A DNA stretch of 64,000 nt from Kaistella flava (ex Peng et al. 2021). Its GTDB lineage: Bacteria > Bacteroidota > Bacteroidia > Flavobacteriales > Weeksellaceae. Under the pieces are notes generated by a model. That model saw only the letters and a program-made list of their open reading frames with translations. It was not told the origin of the DNA and did no database searches. The translations under genes were made by a program, and so were the position numbers. The number at the start of each line of letters is the position of its first letter. The first letter of the stretch is position 1. Location of the stretch: positions 3,038,001-3,102,000 of the forward strand of contig NZ_CP040442.1 in NCBI RefSeq assembly GCF_015191005.1, in the 5' to 3' direction. Below are positions 52,352-61,090 of this stretch, in pieces.

Positions 52352-53220
52352 TGAAGAAAATACTTGTAATTGGCAGTAATGGACAGTTAGGAAGTTGTTT
52401 TAAAAAATTGGCAACTCATTTTGAAAATCAATTTGAATTCAATTTCGCTGGCTCTCAAGATTTAGACATTACCAATCGTGGTGCAGTTGAAGATTTTGTT
52501 AAGGACTACAAACCTGATTTTTGTATCAATGCCGCTGCCTACACCGCAGTAGATTTAGCCGAGAAAGAAGCTGAAAAAGCATTTGCAGTTAATGCAGAAG
52601 GTGTCGCAAATGTAGCAGAAGCTTGTAAAAAAACGAAAACAGTTTTAATTCATATTTCAACGGACTATGTCTTTGATGGCGAAAGTAATATTTCTTATTC
52701 AGAAGATAATTTCACCAATCCACAAGGCGTTTACGGAGCTTCTAAATTGAAAGGTGAAGAATTGGCGATGGAAAATAACCCAAGAACAATTGTAATCAGA
52801 ACTTCTTGGTTGTATTCAGAGTTTAATAAAAACTTTGTTAAGACCATGTTGAATCTTTTTTCAACCAAAGAGGAATTGGGAATTGTTGCAGATCAGTTTG
52901 GTCAACCAACGAATGCTAATGACTTGGCAGAAGCGGTGATGAAAATTATTGAATCAGATCCGAAAACTTTTGGAGTCTTTCATTTTTCAAATTACCCGGA
53001 AACAAACTGGTTTGAATTTGCTTCTAAAATTGCAGAGTTCTCTAACTCAAAAATTAAATTGAAAGCGATTACGACTGAAGAATTTCCAACGCCGGCAAAA
53101 CGCCCCAAAAGAAGTACGATGGCTTTGGATAAAATAGAACAGGTTTATAAGATTGAACCAATTCATTGGGAACATTCTCTGCAAGATTGTATCGAAACTT
53201 TAGCAACAACCTACGAATGA
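52351..53220 (+). CDS. rfbD: dTDP-4-dehydrorhamnose reductase
   Basis: The 289-residue short-chain dehydrogenase catalyses the last step of dTDP-L-rhamnose synthesis. It has the NAD(P)-binding GSNGQLGSCFKKL, the DITNRGAVEDFVKDYKPDFCINAAAYTAVD segment typical of RfbD (seen from residue 39), STDYVFDG, and the catalytic Tyr128-x3-Lys132 in YGASKLKGEE. The other rfb genes (A, B, C) are not in this window. The product would feed surface polysaccharides such as those made by the 37-46 kb cluster. Confidence 0.92.
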   Translation: MKKILVIGSNGQLGSCFKKLATHFENQFEFNFAGSQDLDITNRGAVEDFVKDYKPDFCINAAAYTAVDLAEKEAEKAFAVNAEGVANVAEACKKTKTVLIHISTDYVFDGESNISYSEDNFTNPQGVYGASKLKGEELAMENNPRTIVIRTSWLYSEFNKNFVKTMLNLFSTKEELGIVADQFGQPTNANDLAEAVMKIIESDPKTFGVFHFSNYPETNWFEFASKIAEFSNSKIKLKAITTEEFPTPAKRPKRSTMALDKIEQVYKIEPIHWEHSLQDCIETLATTYE

Positions 53221-53894
53221 AAAAATTCCTCTTTTTATATTTAATAGCTTTATCACCGTTCTTTTTCGCACAGAATGTCGTGTTGAATAAAGTGGTGAAA
53301 TCTCATCCTAATGATGATAAGGTTTTTTATAAAATAAATCCAAAATCGACTCCTTCCGAATATTTGGGCGAAGTTGAAGTTCAAGGTTTCTCAGACAATG
53401 ATGCTAAAGTATTTGGCATGATTTATCAGAAAGCGAAAGAAATCGGAGCCAACGCTTTTTCGTACGAACCGTTTGAAGCTGTTGATGGAACTTTATCTAA
53501 ATTCGATCCGATTCATTATAAACTAAGTTTGTATTACGTTTCAACTTCGGATTTCCCTAAAGAAGAGAACATGGTTTATTTTATTTCATCGCCTTATAAA
53601 AAACAAACCATCTCCATTAATAATGATAAGAAGGTTTTTGAACCAAGAACATATACTGAGTTGAAATTGAAGGCTGGAGAAATCTACACGATTTCCACTC
53701 GTAAACTTTTAGGTTCAAGCATTAAAATTGCTGCACAGGTAAATCAACCGGTTCAATATTTTCAATTGTCGGGTGCTTCAGTAAACTCAAATGAATATGG
53801 CAATCCGGGAATTAATTTGAAATCTGGTGACATCATAAGATTGGAGCAATCTTACGGACAATTTCTAACAACGATCTATCAATATTTTAAATAA
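53217..53894 (+). CDS. Secreted or periplasmic protein of unknown function
   Basis: The 225-residue protein has a signal peptide (FLFLYLIALSPFFFAQN). It then contains a segment with YLGEVEVQGFSDNDAKVFGM and YQKAKEIGANAFSYEPFE, and a beta-rich second half ending in DIIRLEQSYGQFLTTIYQYF. I do not recognise the family. Its ATG overlaps the rfbD stop (ATGA), which decides the start and shows coupling to rfbD. It lies 15 bases before bshB1. Confidence 0.6.
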   Translation: MKKFLFLYLIALSPFFFAQNVVLNKVVKSHPNDDKVFYKINPKSTPSEYLGEVEVQGFSDNDAKVFGMIYQKAKEIGANAFSYEPFEAVDGTLSKFDPIHYKLSLYYVSTSDFPKEENMVYFISSPYKKQTISINNDKKVFEPRTYTELKLKAGEIYTISTRKLLGSSIKIAAQVNQPVQYFQLSGASVNSNEYGNPGINLKSGDIIRLEQSYGQFLTTIYQYFK

Positions 53895-53909
53895 AGAAAT
53901 TTCAGTAGT

Positions 53910-54629
53910 ATGAAAGTAGATATATTAGCAATAGGAGCTCATCCTGATGATGTAGAATTAGGATGTGGCGGAACTTTAGCAAAACTTATTTCAGAAGGAA
54001 AAACGGTTGCGGTCGTGGATTTGACGCAAGGTGAGCTTGGAACTCGCGGAACAAATATAACCAGAGCAGAAGAAGCTGCTAATGCTTCGGAAATTTTAGG
54101 ATTTTCAGATCGGGTAAATCTAAAGATGAAAGATGGTTTTCTTTTGAATACCGAAGAGTATCAAATGCAGATCGTAAAGATGATCCGTAAGTATCAACCG
54201 GAAATTGTATTTTCTAATTCAATAGACGACCGTCATCCTGATCACGCAAAAGCTTCAAAATTGGTTTCTGATGCCTGTTTCCTTGCCGGACTTGTCAAAA
54301 TAGAAACTACGCTGGAAAATGAAAGCCAAAAGCCGTGGAGACCAAAGCATATATTCAATTATATTCAGTGGAAACATATTACGCCGGCTTTCGTGGTAGA
54401 CATTTCAGATTTTATGTCAAAGAAGATTGAAGCGTGTCTTGCGTACAAAACGCAGTTTTATGATCCAAATTCGGACGAGCCGATGACGCCAATTGCCACA
54501 AAAGACTTCTTAGAAAGCCTAACTTATAGAGCGCAGGACTTAGGTCGCCTGTCTGGAGTTGCCTTTGCAGAAGGATTTACGACAGAAAAGTTGATTGCAT
54601 TCAAAAATTTTGACGGAATAATTTTGTAG
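53910..54629 (+). CDS. bshB1: Bacillithiol biosynthesis deacetylase BshB1
   Basis: The 239-residue zinc enzyme removes the acetyl group from GlcNAc-malate, the second step of bacillithiol synthesis. The LmbE/PIG-L motif AIGAHPDDVELGCGGTLA holds the metal ligands His11 and Asp14; DDRHPDHAKASKL supplies the third His region. TQGELGTRGT is specific for the BshB1 group. The gene for the first step (bshA) lies at 62414-63547; bshC is not in the window. Confidence 0.93.
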   Translation: MKVDILAIGAHPDDVELGCGGTLAKLISEGKTVAVVDLTQGELGTRGTNITRAEEAANASEILGFSDRVNLKMKDGFLLNTEEYQMQIVKMIRKYQPEIVFSNSIDDRHPDHAKASKLVSDACFLAGLVKIETTLENESQKPWRPKHIFNYIQWKHITPAFVVDISDFMSKKIEACLAYKTQFYDPNSDEPMTPIATKDFLESLTYRAQDLGRLSGVAFAEGFTTEKLIAFKNFDGIIL

Positions 54630-54652
54630 TATATCGAAAAGTATTATATTTG
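54623..54652 (+). promoter_or_regulatory. tRNA-His promoter
   Basis: TTTG (54623-54626), 18 bases, then TATATTTG (54645-54652), 11 bases before the tRNA. This is a full match to the Bacteroidetes consensus and overlaps the end of bshB1. Confidence 0.7.
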
Positions 54653-54663
54653 CAACCTCAAAC

Positions 54664-54738
54664 GGTGATTGTAGCTCAGTTGGTTAGAGCGCCGGATTGT
54701 GGTTCCGGAGGTCGGGGGTTCGAGACCCCTCATTCACC
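54664..54738 (+). tRNA. tRNA-His (anticodon GTG)
   Basis: The cloverleaf is complete. It has the encoded extra 5' G of histidine tRNAs (G-1, opposite C73), acceptor strand GTGATTG, D-stem GCTC, anticodon arm CCGGA-TTGTGGT-TCCGG and T-arm with TTCGAGA. One T-T mismatch lies in the acceptor stem (fifth pair). The 3' CCA is not encoded. Confidence 0.95.
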
Positions 54739-54745
54739 CAAAGTC

Positions 54746-54774
54746 AAAACGCATTGATTATCAATGCGTTTTTT
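54746..54774 (+). terminator. Intrinsic terminator after tRNA-His
   Basis: AAAACGCATTGA and TCAATGCGTTTT pair perfectly over 12 bp with a 3-base loop, followed by T. Confidence 0.9.
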
Positions 54775-54817
54775 CGATTTCCACCATTTCTGAAAATCGA
54801 AATCTACCGTTTAAAGC

Positions 54818-54852
54818 AAAAAAAAGCATCCAAAAATATTGAATGCTTTTTT
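54818..54852 (-). terminator. Intrinsic terminator of the DUF3276 gene
   Basis: AAAAAAGCAT and ATGCTTTTTT form a 10-bp stem around a 13-base loop. On the minus strand it is followed by further T, 20 bases after the stop codon. Confidence 0.7.
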
Positions 54853-54871
54853 ATTTTTTATCGGCGAGTAA

Positions 54872-55207
54872 TTAGATTTCCTCGTCAGATTCAATTGTAA
54901 ATGATTTCGATTTGAAATCTTTGTCATGTTTTTCAGAAATAACGTCTTCCCCTTTTTGACCGATGATGAAATCTGTTGAGTCTTTAAACATTTCTTCGAA
55001 ACTTTTAAAATCTTCTTTATACAGATAAATTTTATGTTTTTCAAAAGATGCTTCTCCATTTTCACCAAAGTTCTTTTTACTTTCGGTAATCGTTAAATAA
55101 TAATCTCCCGCTTTGGTTTCGCGCACATCAAAGAAATAGGTTCTTCTTCCTGCCTTTAATACCTTTGTGAAAATTTCGTTTTCGTGGCGTTCCTTGTAAT
55201 CACTCAT
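54872..55207 (-). CDS. DUF3276 / PUR-type nucleic-acid-binding protein
   Basis: The 111-residue protein matches the DUF3276 family of Bacteroidetes and spirochaetes, which has a PUR-alpha-like fold: EIFTKVLKAGRRTYFFDVRETKAGDYYLTITESKK and HKIYLYKEDFKSFEEMF. PUR domains bind single-stranded purine-rich DNA or RNA. The C-terminus is acidic and disordered (SFTIESDEEI). It is a single-gene unit. Confidence 0.82.
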   Translation of the reverse strand: MSDYKERHENEIFTKVLKAGRRTYFFDVRETKAGDYYLTITESKKNFGENGEASFEKHKIYLYKEDFKSFEEMFKDSTDFIIGQKGEDVISEKHDKDFKSKSFTIESDEEI

Positions 55208-55320
55208 TTGTAGCTATTTTTCAAATCTTGTGTAACAAATATAAAAGATTTCTTTTAATTGGGGAATTTATTTCTAATTATTTACGAAAAAAAGCGCTTT
55301 ATCAATAAGGAAATCAGCAA

Positions 55321-56982
55321 TTAGTTAACGTTGTCGTTTTCTATAGGGGTGAGATTCAATATTTTATCGGCACGTTTAGCGCTGCTTTCACGGTGAGTGA
55401 TAATGATTGAAGTACAGTTTTTGATTTCATTTTCAATGTTTTGCAGGATGTTTTCTTCGGTTTCAGTGTCCAAAGCCGATAATGAATCATCAAAAATTAA
55501 AACAGAAGGTTCCTTAATTAAAGCTCTGGCAATACAAATTCTCTGTTTCTGTCCACCGGAAAGCATGACTCCACGTTCACCAACCATCGTTTTGTATTGA
55601 TCTTTGAAGTCGATGATGTTTTTATGAACATCTGCTTTCTTAGAAAATTCTTCGACCAGTTTATGCGAAGGTTTGTCGATGGCAAATCCAATATTATTTT
55701 CAATGGTGTCAGAGAAAAGAAAACTTTCCTGAGGAATATAACCAATAAATTTGCGATAGTTTTCTAAGTTGTGATCTTTCAAATTTTTTCCGTCAATCAG
55801 AATTTCTCCTTCTGTTGGATCGATTAATCTACAAAGTAAAAGAGCGATGGTGGATTTTCCACTTCCGGTTTTTCCCATGATTGCTAATGATTTTCCAGCT
55901 TCAATTTTGAAACTTAAATTGTCAAGAGCTTTAATTCCTGTATTTGGGTAAACGTACGATACATTTCTAAATTCAATATCTCCTTTAATTGGATAGACTT
56001 CATTACTTGTATTAATGATATCACTTTTCATATCAAGGAATTCATTGATTCTCGCCATTGACGCTTCTGCTCTCTGATTTACAGAAGTTACCCAGCCAAC
56101 CATTGAAAATGGAAATATTAAGATATTGATGTATAAAAAGAAATCTGCAATCTTCCCGACAGAAAGTTCATTTGCCATATATTTCTGACCTCCGACTAAT
56201 AAAATTACCACATTTAATAAACCAATTACAAATAGGATAATAGTAAAAAAGTAGGCTTCTGTTTTTGCGAGATCCAAAGATTTATCCTGATAATCTTTTA
56301 CTTTCGTTCCGTAACTTTTTTCAATATAACTTTCTTTAGCAAAAAATTTAACCACGCGAATTCCCGAAAAACTGTCCTGAACAAAAGTCGAAATCGCAGA
56401 CTGACTTTTCTGCATGATTTTCGATTTTTTATTAATGATAGAACTTACTTTATAAATAAGGAAAGAAAGAATAGGTAAGGGAAGAAGTGACCACAAAGTC
56501 ATTTCTACATTGGTGTTGAGCATGTAAATACTCGTAATGATCAATAGGATTAATAAATTGGCGACGTACATCACCCCCGGACCGAGATACATTCTAACCG
56601 CAACTACGTCTTCACTTAGACGATTCATTAAGTCACCGATAGTCGTTTTTTTAAAGTCCGTTAAAGACAACTCCTGATAGTGATTGTAAATTTTATTCTT
56701 CAGTTCGTATTCGATTCCTCTGGAGGCAACAATGATGGTTTGACGCATCATAAAAGTAAAGAATCCCGTTAATAATGACGATCCTACAATGATGGCAACA
56801 TAAATTAAAACCTGTTTGTTAAAGCCTAAACTATTAGTATTTGAAATTTCATCCACCGATTTTCCAACAAACTGAACTTTAAAAATGTTAAAGAAATTAC
56901 TGGCAATAATGAAGAGGAAGCCATAAAACAATAGGTTTCTATGTTTCCAGAAATAGGGATTAAGTGTTTTTAGTGCGTTCAT
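55321..56982 (-). CDS. ABC transporter, fused membrane and ATPase domains (exporter type)
   Basis: The 553-residue half-transporter has six membrane helices (about residues 20-290) and a nucleotide-binding domain with Walker A GKTGSGKSTIA, Q-loop YIPQESFLFSDTI, signature LSGGQKQRICIARAL, Walker B SVLIFDDSLSALD and the H-loop His in IITHRESS. It should work as a homodimer or with another half, exporting lipids, peptides or drugs (MdlA/MsbA-like); substrate unknown. The ATG at 56982 is preferred over one at 57111 because a TATTTTTG box on the minus strand (57026-57033) lies between them. Confidence 0.88.
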   Translation of the reverse strand: MNALKTLNPYFWKHRNLLFYGFLFIIASNFFNIFKVQFVGKSVDEISNTNSLGFNKQVLIYVAIIVGSSLLTGFFTFMMRQTIIVASRGIEYELKNKIYNHYQELSLTDFKKTTIGDLMNRLSEDVVAVRMYLGPGVMYVANLLILLIITSIYMLNTNVEMTLWSLLPLPILSFLIYKVSSIINKKSKIMQKSQSAISTFVQDSFSGIRVVKFFAKESYIEKSYGTKVKDYQDKSLDLAKTEAYFFTIILFVIGLLNVVILLVGGQKYMANELSVGKIADFFLYINILIFPFSMVGWVTSVNQRAEASMARINEFLDMKSDIINTSNEVYPIKGDIEFRNVSYVYPNTGIKALDNLSFKIEAGKSLAIMGKTGSGKSTIALLLCRLIDPTEGEILIDGKNLKDHNLENYRKFIGYIPQESFLFSDTIENNIGFAIDKPSHKLVEEFSKKADVHKNIIDFKDQYKTMVGERGVMLSGGQKQRICIARALIKEPSVLIFDDSLSALDTETEENILQNIENEIKNCTSIIITHRESSAKRADKILNLTPIENDNVN

Positions 56983-57025
56983 AAATCTTAAGGTTTTTAG
57001 CGGATTGATTGCTTCTAAACCTGTG

Positions 57026-57033
57026 CAAAAATA
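57026..57033 (-). promoter_or_regulatory. -7 box of the ABC transporter gene
   Basis: TATTTTTG on the minus strand, 43 bases before the start at 56982. No -33 TTG is seen at the usual distance. Confidence 0.45.
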
Positions 57034-57152
57034 AGAAATAGAAATTTGATTTTTTTTAGAATTTATAAATATCTGATGCTTTTGTATGATAGAAATAGAT
57101 AACTCTTTCATATAAATTATATCTTATAAGTCTCAACTTGCTACAATTTTAT

Positions 57153-57160
57153 TATCTTTG
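57153..57160 (+). promoter_or_regulatory. -7 box of nusB
   Basis: TATCTTTG, 21 bases before the nusB start codon; no clear -33. Confidence 0.5.
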
Positions 57161-57181
57161 CACGCATAAAAGCTCTTTGAA

Positions 57182-58087
57182 ATGTTAGGAAGAAGACAAA
57201 TCCGTGAAAAGGTAATAGAATCGTTGTATTCATATTACCAAAATCCCATTAAATTCGATGTGTTAGAGAAGAATATGTTCTCAGAAATCGATAAAATCTA
57301 TCATCTTTACATTTACCAACTTAATTTTTTGGTGGCTCTGAAAGATCTAGCAGAACGTCAAATCGAAATCGGTAAGAATAAATACATTCAAACTGATAAA
57401 GAAACCAATCCCAACCAAAAATTCATCAACAATCAAGTTTTAATCAAATTAGAAGAAAATGAGGAGCGCCTTTCATTTACTTCTAAGAATCAGGATTTAA
57501 AATGGGATCTGTATGATGATTTGTTAGTGAAAACGTTTCAGAGAATGTCGGCTGGTAAGAGATATCAAGATTTTATGAAAGAAGAAGGACATTCTTTCGA
57601 AGCTGACCAGAAATTTATCGGGAAATTATTTTTAAGATATATCGCTGAAAATGAAGATTTTCATGATCATCTTGAAGGAAAAGAATTGAGTTGGGCAGAT
57701 GATTTCCATATCTCCAATTCGATGATTCAAAAAACGATTGGTTTCTTTAAAGAAAATGAACCAAGTCATACTTTAATTAAAATGATTAAAGATGAACAAG
57801 ATCGTGAATTCGCCCGTAAACTCTTAAAAGAATCCCTTAACCATTGGGACGAAAACGAGAAAAAACTGGAAGGGAGATTAGATAACTGGGATCTGGACCG
57901 CGTTGCATTACTTGATAAAATCATTTTAATTGCTGCGATTACAGAACTTGATTATTTCCCATTAACTCCGGGAAGAGTTATTATCAATGAATATATCGAG
58001 ATTTCTAAAGTATTTTCAACGGATCGTTCTAACATTTTCATCAATGGGATTTTAGATAAATACACCAAAGATTTAAATAGAAGTTAA
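57182..58087 (+). CDS. nusB: Transcription antitermination factor NusB, long form
   Basis: The 301-residue protein is about twice the length of enterobacterial NusB. It begins MLGRRQIREKVIESLYSYYQ, matching the RNA-binding Arg-rich start of NusB (RRxxRExxxQALY). The conserved C-terminal NusB part is at about residues 175-300 (WDLDRVALLDKIILIAAITELDYFP and INEYIEISKVFST). The middle insertion is usual in Bacteroidetes. It acts with NusE on boxA in rRNA operons. The DUF1573 lipoprotein and yajC genes follow. Confidence 0.92.
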   Translation: MLGRRQIREKVIESLYSYYQNPIKFDVLEKNMFSEIDKIYHLYIYQLNFLVALKDLAERQIEIGKNKYIQTDKETNPNQKFINNQVLIKLEENEERLSFTSKNQDLKWDLYDDLLVKTFQRMSAGKRYQDFMKEEGHSFEADQKFIGKLFLRYIAENEDFHDHLEGKELSWADDFHISNSMIQKTIGFFKENEPSHTLIKMIKDEQDREFARKLLKESLNHWDENEKKLEGRLDNWDLDRVALLDKIILIAAITELDYFPLTPGRVIINEYIEISKVFSTDRSNIFINGILDKYTKDLNRS

Positions 58088-58174
58088 TATGAAATCGCCA
58101 TTTACAAGTTAGGTGAAAAAGCAGTAATACAGATTGGCGATACCATATGACCTTTAAAAAAATAAATATCACAT

Positions 58175-58654
58175 ATGAAAAATTTTATTAAAATAGCACC
58201 ACTTGTAGTTGCTTTAGCTTTAGTAAGTTGTAAAAAAGATCAGACTGCGGATCAACTCGTTATCGAAGAAGGAACTGCTCAGACGGCGGCGCCAGTTATC
58301 GATTCTCACGAGGATATGGTAAAAGAAGCACAGTCTAAACCTTTAACAAACCTTGTTCTTTCTGAAGCACAGTTTGATTTCGGTAAAATTAAAAAAGGAG
58401 ATCAAAAAGAACATACTTACGAAGTAACCAATACTGGAGAAAATCCTTTGATTATCTCTCAAGTTAAACCAGGTTGTGGATGTACTGTTCCTGATTATAC
58501 AAAAGAGCCGATTCTTCCAGGTCAAAAAGGAAAAATCACTTTAAAATTTGATTCTTCTAATTTCGATGGATTAGTGAACAAACAAGCAGAAGTATATGCG
58601 AATGTAGAAAGAGCACCGATTGTGATTGGTTTTTCTGCAGATATTCAACCATAA
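58175..58654 (+). CDS. DUF1573 lipoprotein
   Basis: The 159-residue protein has a lipoprotein signal with Cys19 (VVALALVSCKKDQ) and one DUF1573 immunoglobulin-like domain: FDFGKIKKGDQKEHTYEVTN, GENPLIISQVKPGCGCTVPDY and PILPGQKGKITLKFDSSNFDG. The Cys pair in GCGC is the family hallmark. It should sit in the outer or inner membrane facing the periplasm. Function unknown; it shares a unit with nusB and yajC. Confidence 0.87.
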   Translation: MKNFIKIAPLVVALALVSCKKDQTADQLVIEEGTAQTAAPVIDSHEDMVKEAQSKPLTNLVLSEAQFDFGKIKKGDQKEHTYEVTNTGENPLIISQVKPGCGCTVPDYTKEPILPGQKGKITLKFDSSNFDGLVNKQAEVYANVERAPIVIGFSADIQP

Positions 58655-58667
58655 AAAATTATAGATA

Positions 58668-58994
58668 ATGATAACAATATTTTTACAGGCAGCTGCACCG
58701 GAAGGTTCTATGATGCCTACAATGATCATGATGGGACTAATGTTCGTCGGGTTTTATTTCCTGATGATTCGTCCACAAATGAAAAAATCAAAGCAGGAAA
58801 AAAACTTTCAATCTGAATTGAAAGTTGGAAGTAGAGTAGTTACCACTTCTGGAATGCACGGTAGAATTAGTCAGATTATGGAAGATGGAATAATCTTAGA
58901 AACGCTTTCTGGAAAATTAAAGTTTGAAAAAGCGGCGATTTCAAGAGAATTTACGCAGAATCGTTTTCCTGACAACGCTCCGGAAACGAAATAA
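58668..58994 (+). CDS. yajC: Preprotein translocase accessory subunit YajC
   Basis: The 108-residue protein has one membrane helix (PTMIMMGLMFVGFYFLMI) directly followed by the family motif RPQMKKSKQEKNFQSELKVG and RVVTTSGMHGRISQI. YajC associates with SecDF and assists export. It follows the DUF1573 gene by 13 bases and is closed by a terminator. Confidence 0.94.
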   Translation: MITIFLQAAAPEGSMMPTMIMMGLMFVGFYFLMIRPQMKKSKQEKNFQSELKVGSRVVTTSGMHGRISQIMEDGIILETLSGKLKFEKAAISREFTQNRFPDNAPETK

Positions 58995-59016
58995 TATTTT
59001 CGAAAGAACTATTGAT

Positions 59017-59048
59017 AAAGCAATCTCATTGAGGTTGCTTTTTTTTTG
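59017..59048 (+). terminator. Intrinsic terminator of the nusB-yajC unit
   Basis: AAAGCAATCTC and GAGGTTGCTTT form an 11-bp stem with one wobble and an ATT loop, followed by T. Confidence 0.85.
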
Positions 59049-59091
59049 GCTTAAATCTCACAACAAATTAATTGAATAATTTACTTGTTTC

Positions 59092-59143
59092 ATGCCACGA
59101 ATGCACGAATATTTAATTTTTAATATTCGTGCATTCGTGGCAT
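59092..59143. repeat. Long perfect palindromic repeat (REP-like)
   Basis: Two 22-base arms, 59092-59113 and 59122-59143, are perfect inverted repeats around an 8-base loop. Each arm contains CCACGAATGCACGAAT. Similar CACGAAT palindromes are, as I recall, scattered through flavobacterial intergenic regions. It is more than 40 bases past a good terminator and has no T run, so it is not simply a terminator. Confidence 0.75.
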
Positions 59144-59191
59144 AATTCTTCCAAAATTAGACTGATTAATATGACACTGGTATAAAATGAA

Positions 59192-59282
59192 TTAACGTAA
59201 AGGCGCAAAGTAAGCTCTGCCAATTGGCGAAAGCCAACCTTGCGCCTTACAGTTTTAGAATGTAATAGCGCCTTTGCGTTAA
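59192..59282. repeat. Nested inverted repeat with alternative pairings
   Basis: The outer arms TTAACGTAAAGGCGC (59192-59206) and GCGCCTTTGCGTTAA (59268-59282) pair with one wobble. Within them AAGGCGCAA (59200-59208) also pairs perfectly with TTGCGCCTT (59240-59248), and TTGGC-GAAA-GCCAA (59224-59237) forms a GNRA-capped hairpin. The left arm thus has two competing partners. It lies in the 303-base gap between convergent genes. Confidence 0.65.
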
Positions 59283-59297
59283 AATAAGTAGCGTTAC

Positions 59298-60986
59298 CTA
59301 ACTGAAAAACAGAATCAGTAAACTCGCCACAAATATCCTAAATATCGTCACCAAAGGATAAACCTGCGCATAAGTCTGAATAGGAATATCGGAGTCTAAA
59401 TAATTCGTACTAAATGAAAGTGCAGCTGGATCAGTATAACTTCCACTCATAATTCCGACCAATTGTAGATAATTGATTTTCATAATAAATCGTCCTACAA
59501 TCACCATTAAAATTAACGGAATAAATGTAATTGCGCAGCCATACAATAACCAAAGCCAACCATTATACTGAATGAAATTATCATAGAAACCATCTCCGGC
59601 ATGAATTCCTACCGCAGCGAAGAATAAACAGATCCCAAAGTCTTTCATAAAATAAGTCGCGCCAGTATTGATATAAGAATGGATGAAGGAAATTCCACCA
59701 TAACGTGAAATCAAAAGTGCGACAATCAATGGTCCAGCCGCAAATCCTAATTTAATAGGTACCGGTAAACTTGGAATGACAATCGGAATTGAACCCAAAA
59801 TAACTCCTAATAGTAATCCGCCAAATAAGGAAAGGAAATCAGGTTCTAATAATTTCTTTTCGGAGTTTCCAATGATTTTTTCTACCTCTTCAATTCCTTC
59901 TTGAGAACCGATCACGACTAATTTATCGCCGTAAAATAGTTCCAGTGAAGGTCTTGGTAAAATTTCTCGTCCGGCTCGGAAAACACGAGTTACCTTTAAA
60001 TCAAAGGTATTGTACAAATCTAATTCGGAAAGTTTTTTATGAATGACGTTAGAATTCGTGACGTAAATATTTTTCTTGCGAATTTGATTGTCAGACTCAA
60101 TGAAAAGATCTGCGGAAGGACGACCAACTGTGGCAATGAAATCATCTAAATCTTTTTCTAAACCCACTAACATCAATACGTCCCGATCTTGAAGTTCGGT
60201 ATCCATTGTAGGAGATTTTACGGCAATACTTCCACTATGTTTCAATCGGGAAATGATAATTTCTCGTCCGAACTCTTTTATGGTCTGATGTAAAGTCTTG
60301 CCGAAGTATTCAGGATTGGTGACCCTAATTTTTTTATGAACCAAAGGTAATTCACGGTTGATTTTCGACTTCCGGAATTTCTTCATTTCTTCATCCGGAT
60401 TAATTTTTAAAAGAAACTTTGATAGGATAATGGTTCCAATAATCCCGAAAACTCCAAGCGGATAGGTAATCGCATAACCAATAGTTGGATCATTAAATTT
60501 TTTATCAGGGAATGAATTGGTGATTTCTTCGATGGTGTTTTTAGCAGCTCCCAAACCAGGCGTGTTGGTGACCGAACCACTCATAATTCCGACTAAATCT
60601 TCAATTTTTAGACCAGTCATATAAAAGAGTGCGACCGTAATAATCCCACCTAAAAGAACCGTTGAAACGGCCAGAATATTAAATTTTAAACCTTCATTAC
60701 GGAAGGAAGAGAAAAAGGAAGGTCCGACTTGTAAACCAATGCCGTAAACGAAAAGGATTAAACCAAAATCACGTATGAAATCTAAAATCCCGGGTTGAAT
60801 TCGATAACCGAAATGTCCCAAAATTAAACCCGTAAACATCACCGCCGAAACACCGAAAGTTACTTTACCTAATTTTAATCTTCCAAAAAAAACACCAGTT
60901 CCGATGGCGAGCATTATGGCAACAATAGATTGCGTTACCGTTGGGATTTCGCCTGGCAGTAAGAGTAATTTTAACCAATCAAACAT
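59298..60986 (-). CDS. AspT/YidE/YbjL-family putative transporter
   Basis: The 562-residue membrane protein has two homologous membrane halves (about residues 15-185 and 385-562) around two TrkA-C (RCK-C) domains (about 195-280 and 285-370). The repeated GIMSGSVTNTPGLGAA and GIMSGSYTDPAALSF near the ends of the halves are the AspT hallmark. AspT exchanges aspartate for alanine; most relatives are uncharacterised, so substrate is unknown. The ATG at 60986 (MFDWLKLLL) is chosen over one 16 codons upstream because it begins the conserved N-terminus. Confidence 0.85.
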   Translation of the reverse strand: MFDWLKLLLLPGEIPTVTQSIVAIMLAIGTGVFFGRLKLGKVTFGVSAVMFTGLILGHFGYRIQPGILDFIRDFGLILFVYGIGLQVGPSFFSSFRNEGLKFNILAVSTVLLGGIITVALFYMTGLKIEDLVGIMSGSVTNTPGLGAAKNTIEEITNSFPDKKFNDPTIGYAITYPLGVFGIIGTIILSKFLLKINPDEEMKKFRKSKINRELPLVHKKIRVTNPEYFGKTLHQTIKEFGREIIISRLKHSGSIAVKSPTMDTELQDRDVLMLVGLEKDLDDFIATVGRPSADLFIESDNQIRKKNIYVTNSNVIHKKLSELDLYNTFDLKVTRVFRAGREILPRPSLELFYGDKLVVIGSQEGIEEVEKIIGNSEKKLLEPDFLSLFGGLLLGVILGSIPIVIPSLPVPIKLGFAAGPLIVALLISRYGGISFIHSYINTGATYFMKDFGICLFFAAVGIHAGDGFYDNFIQYNGWLWLLYGCAITFIPLILMVIVGRFIMKINYLQLVGIMSGSYTDPAALSFSTNYLDSDIPIQTYAQVYPLVTIFRIFVASLLILFFS

Positions 60987-61090
60987 CTTCTCTATTTTTA
61001 GTTTATCAACAAAATTACTGTTAATAATCTGCAATAGGCAATCTTCTGAAATGAAATGTATCAGTATTTAGAAGTAAAAAAGAGGATTGA

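Noticed and set aside
56983..57111. N-terminal extension of the ABC transporter
   Set aside because: The extra 43 residues show no domain, and a TATTTTTG promoter box lies inside this stretch. The ATG at 56982 fits the family start.
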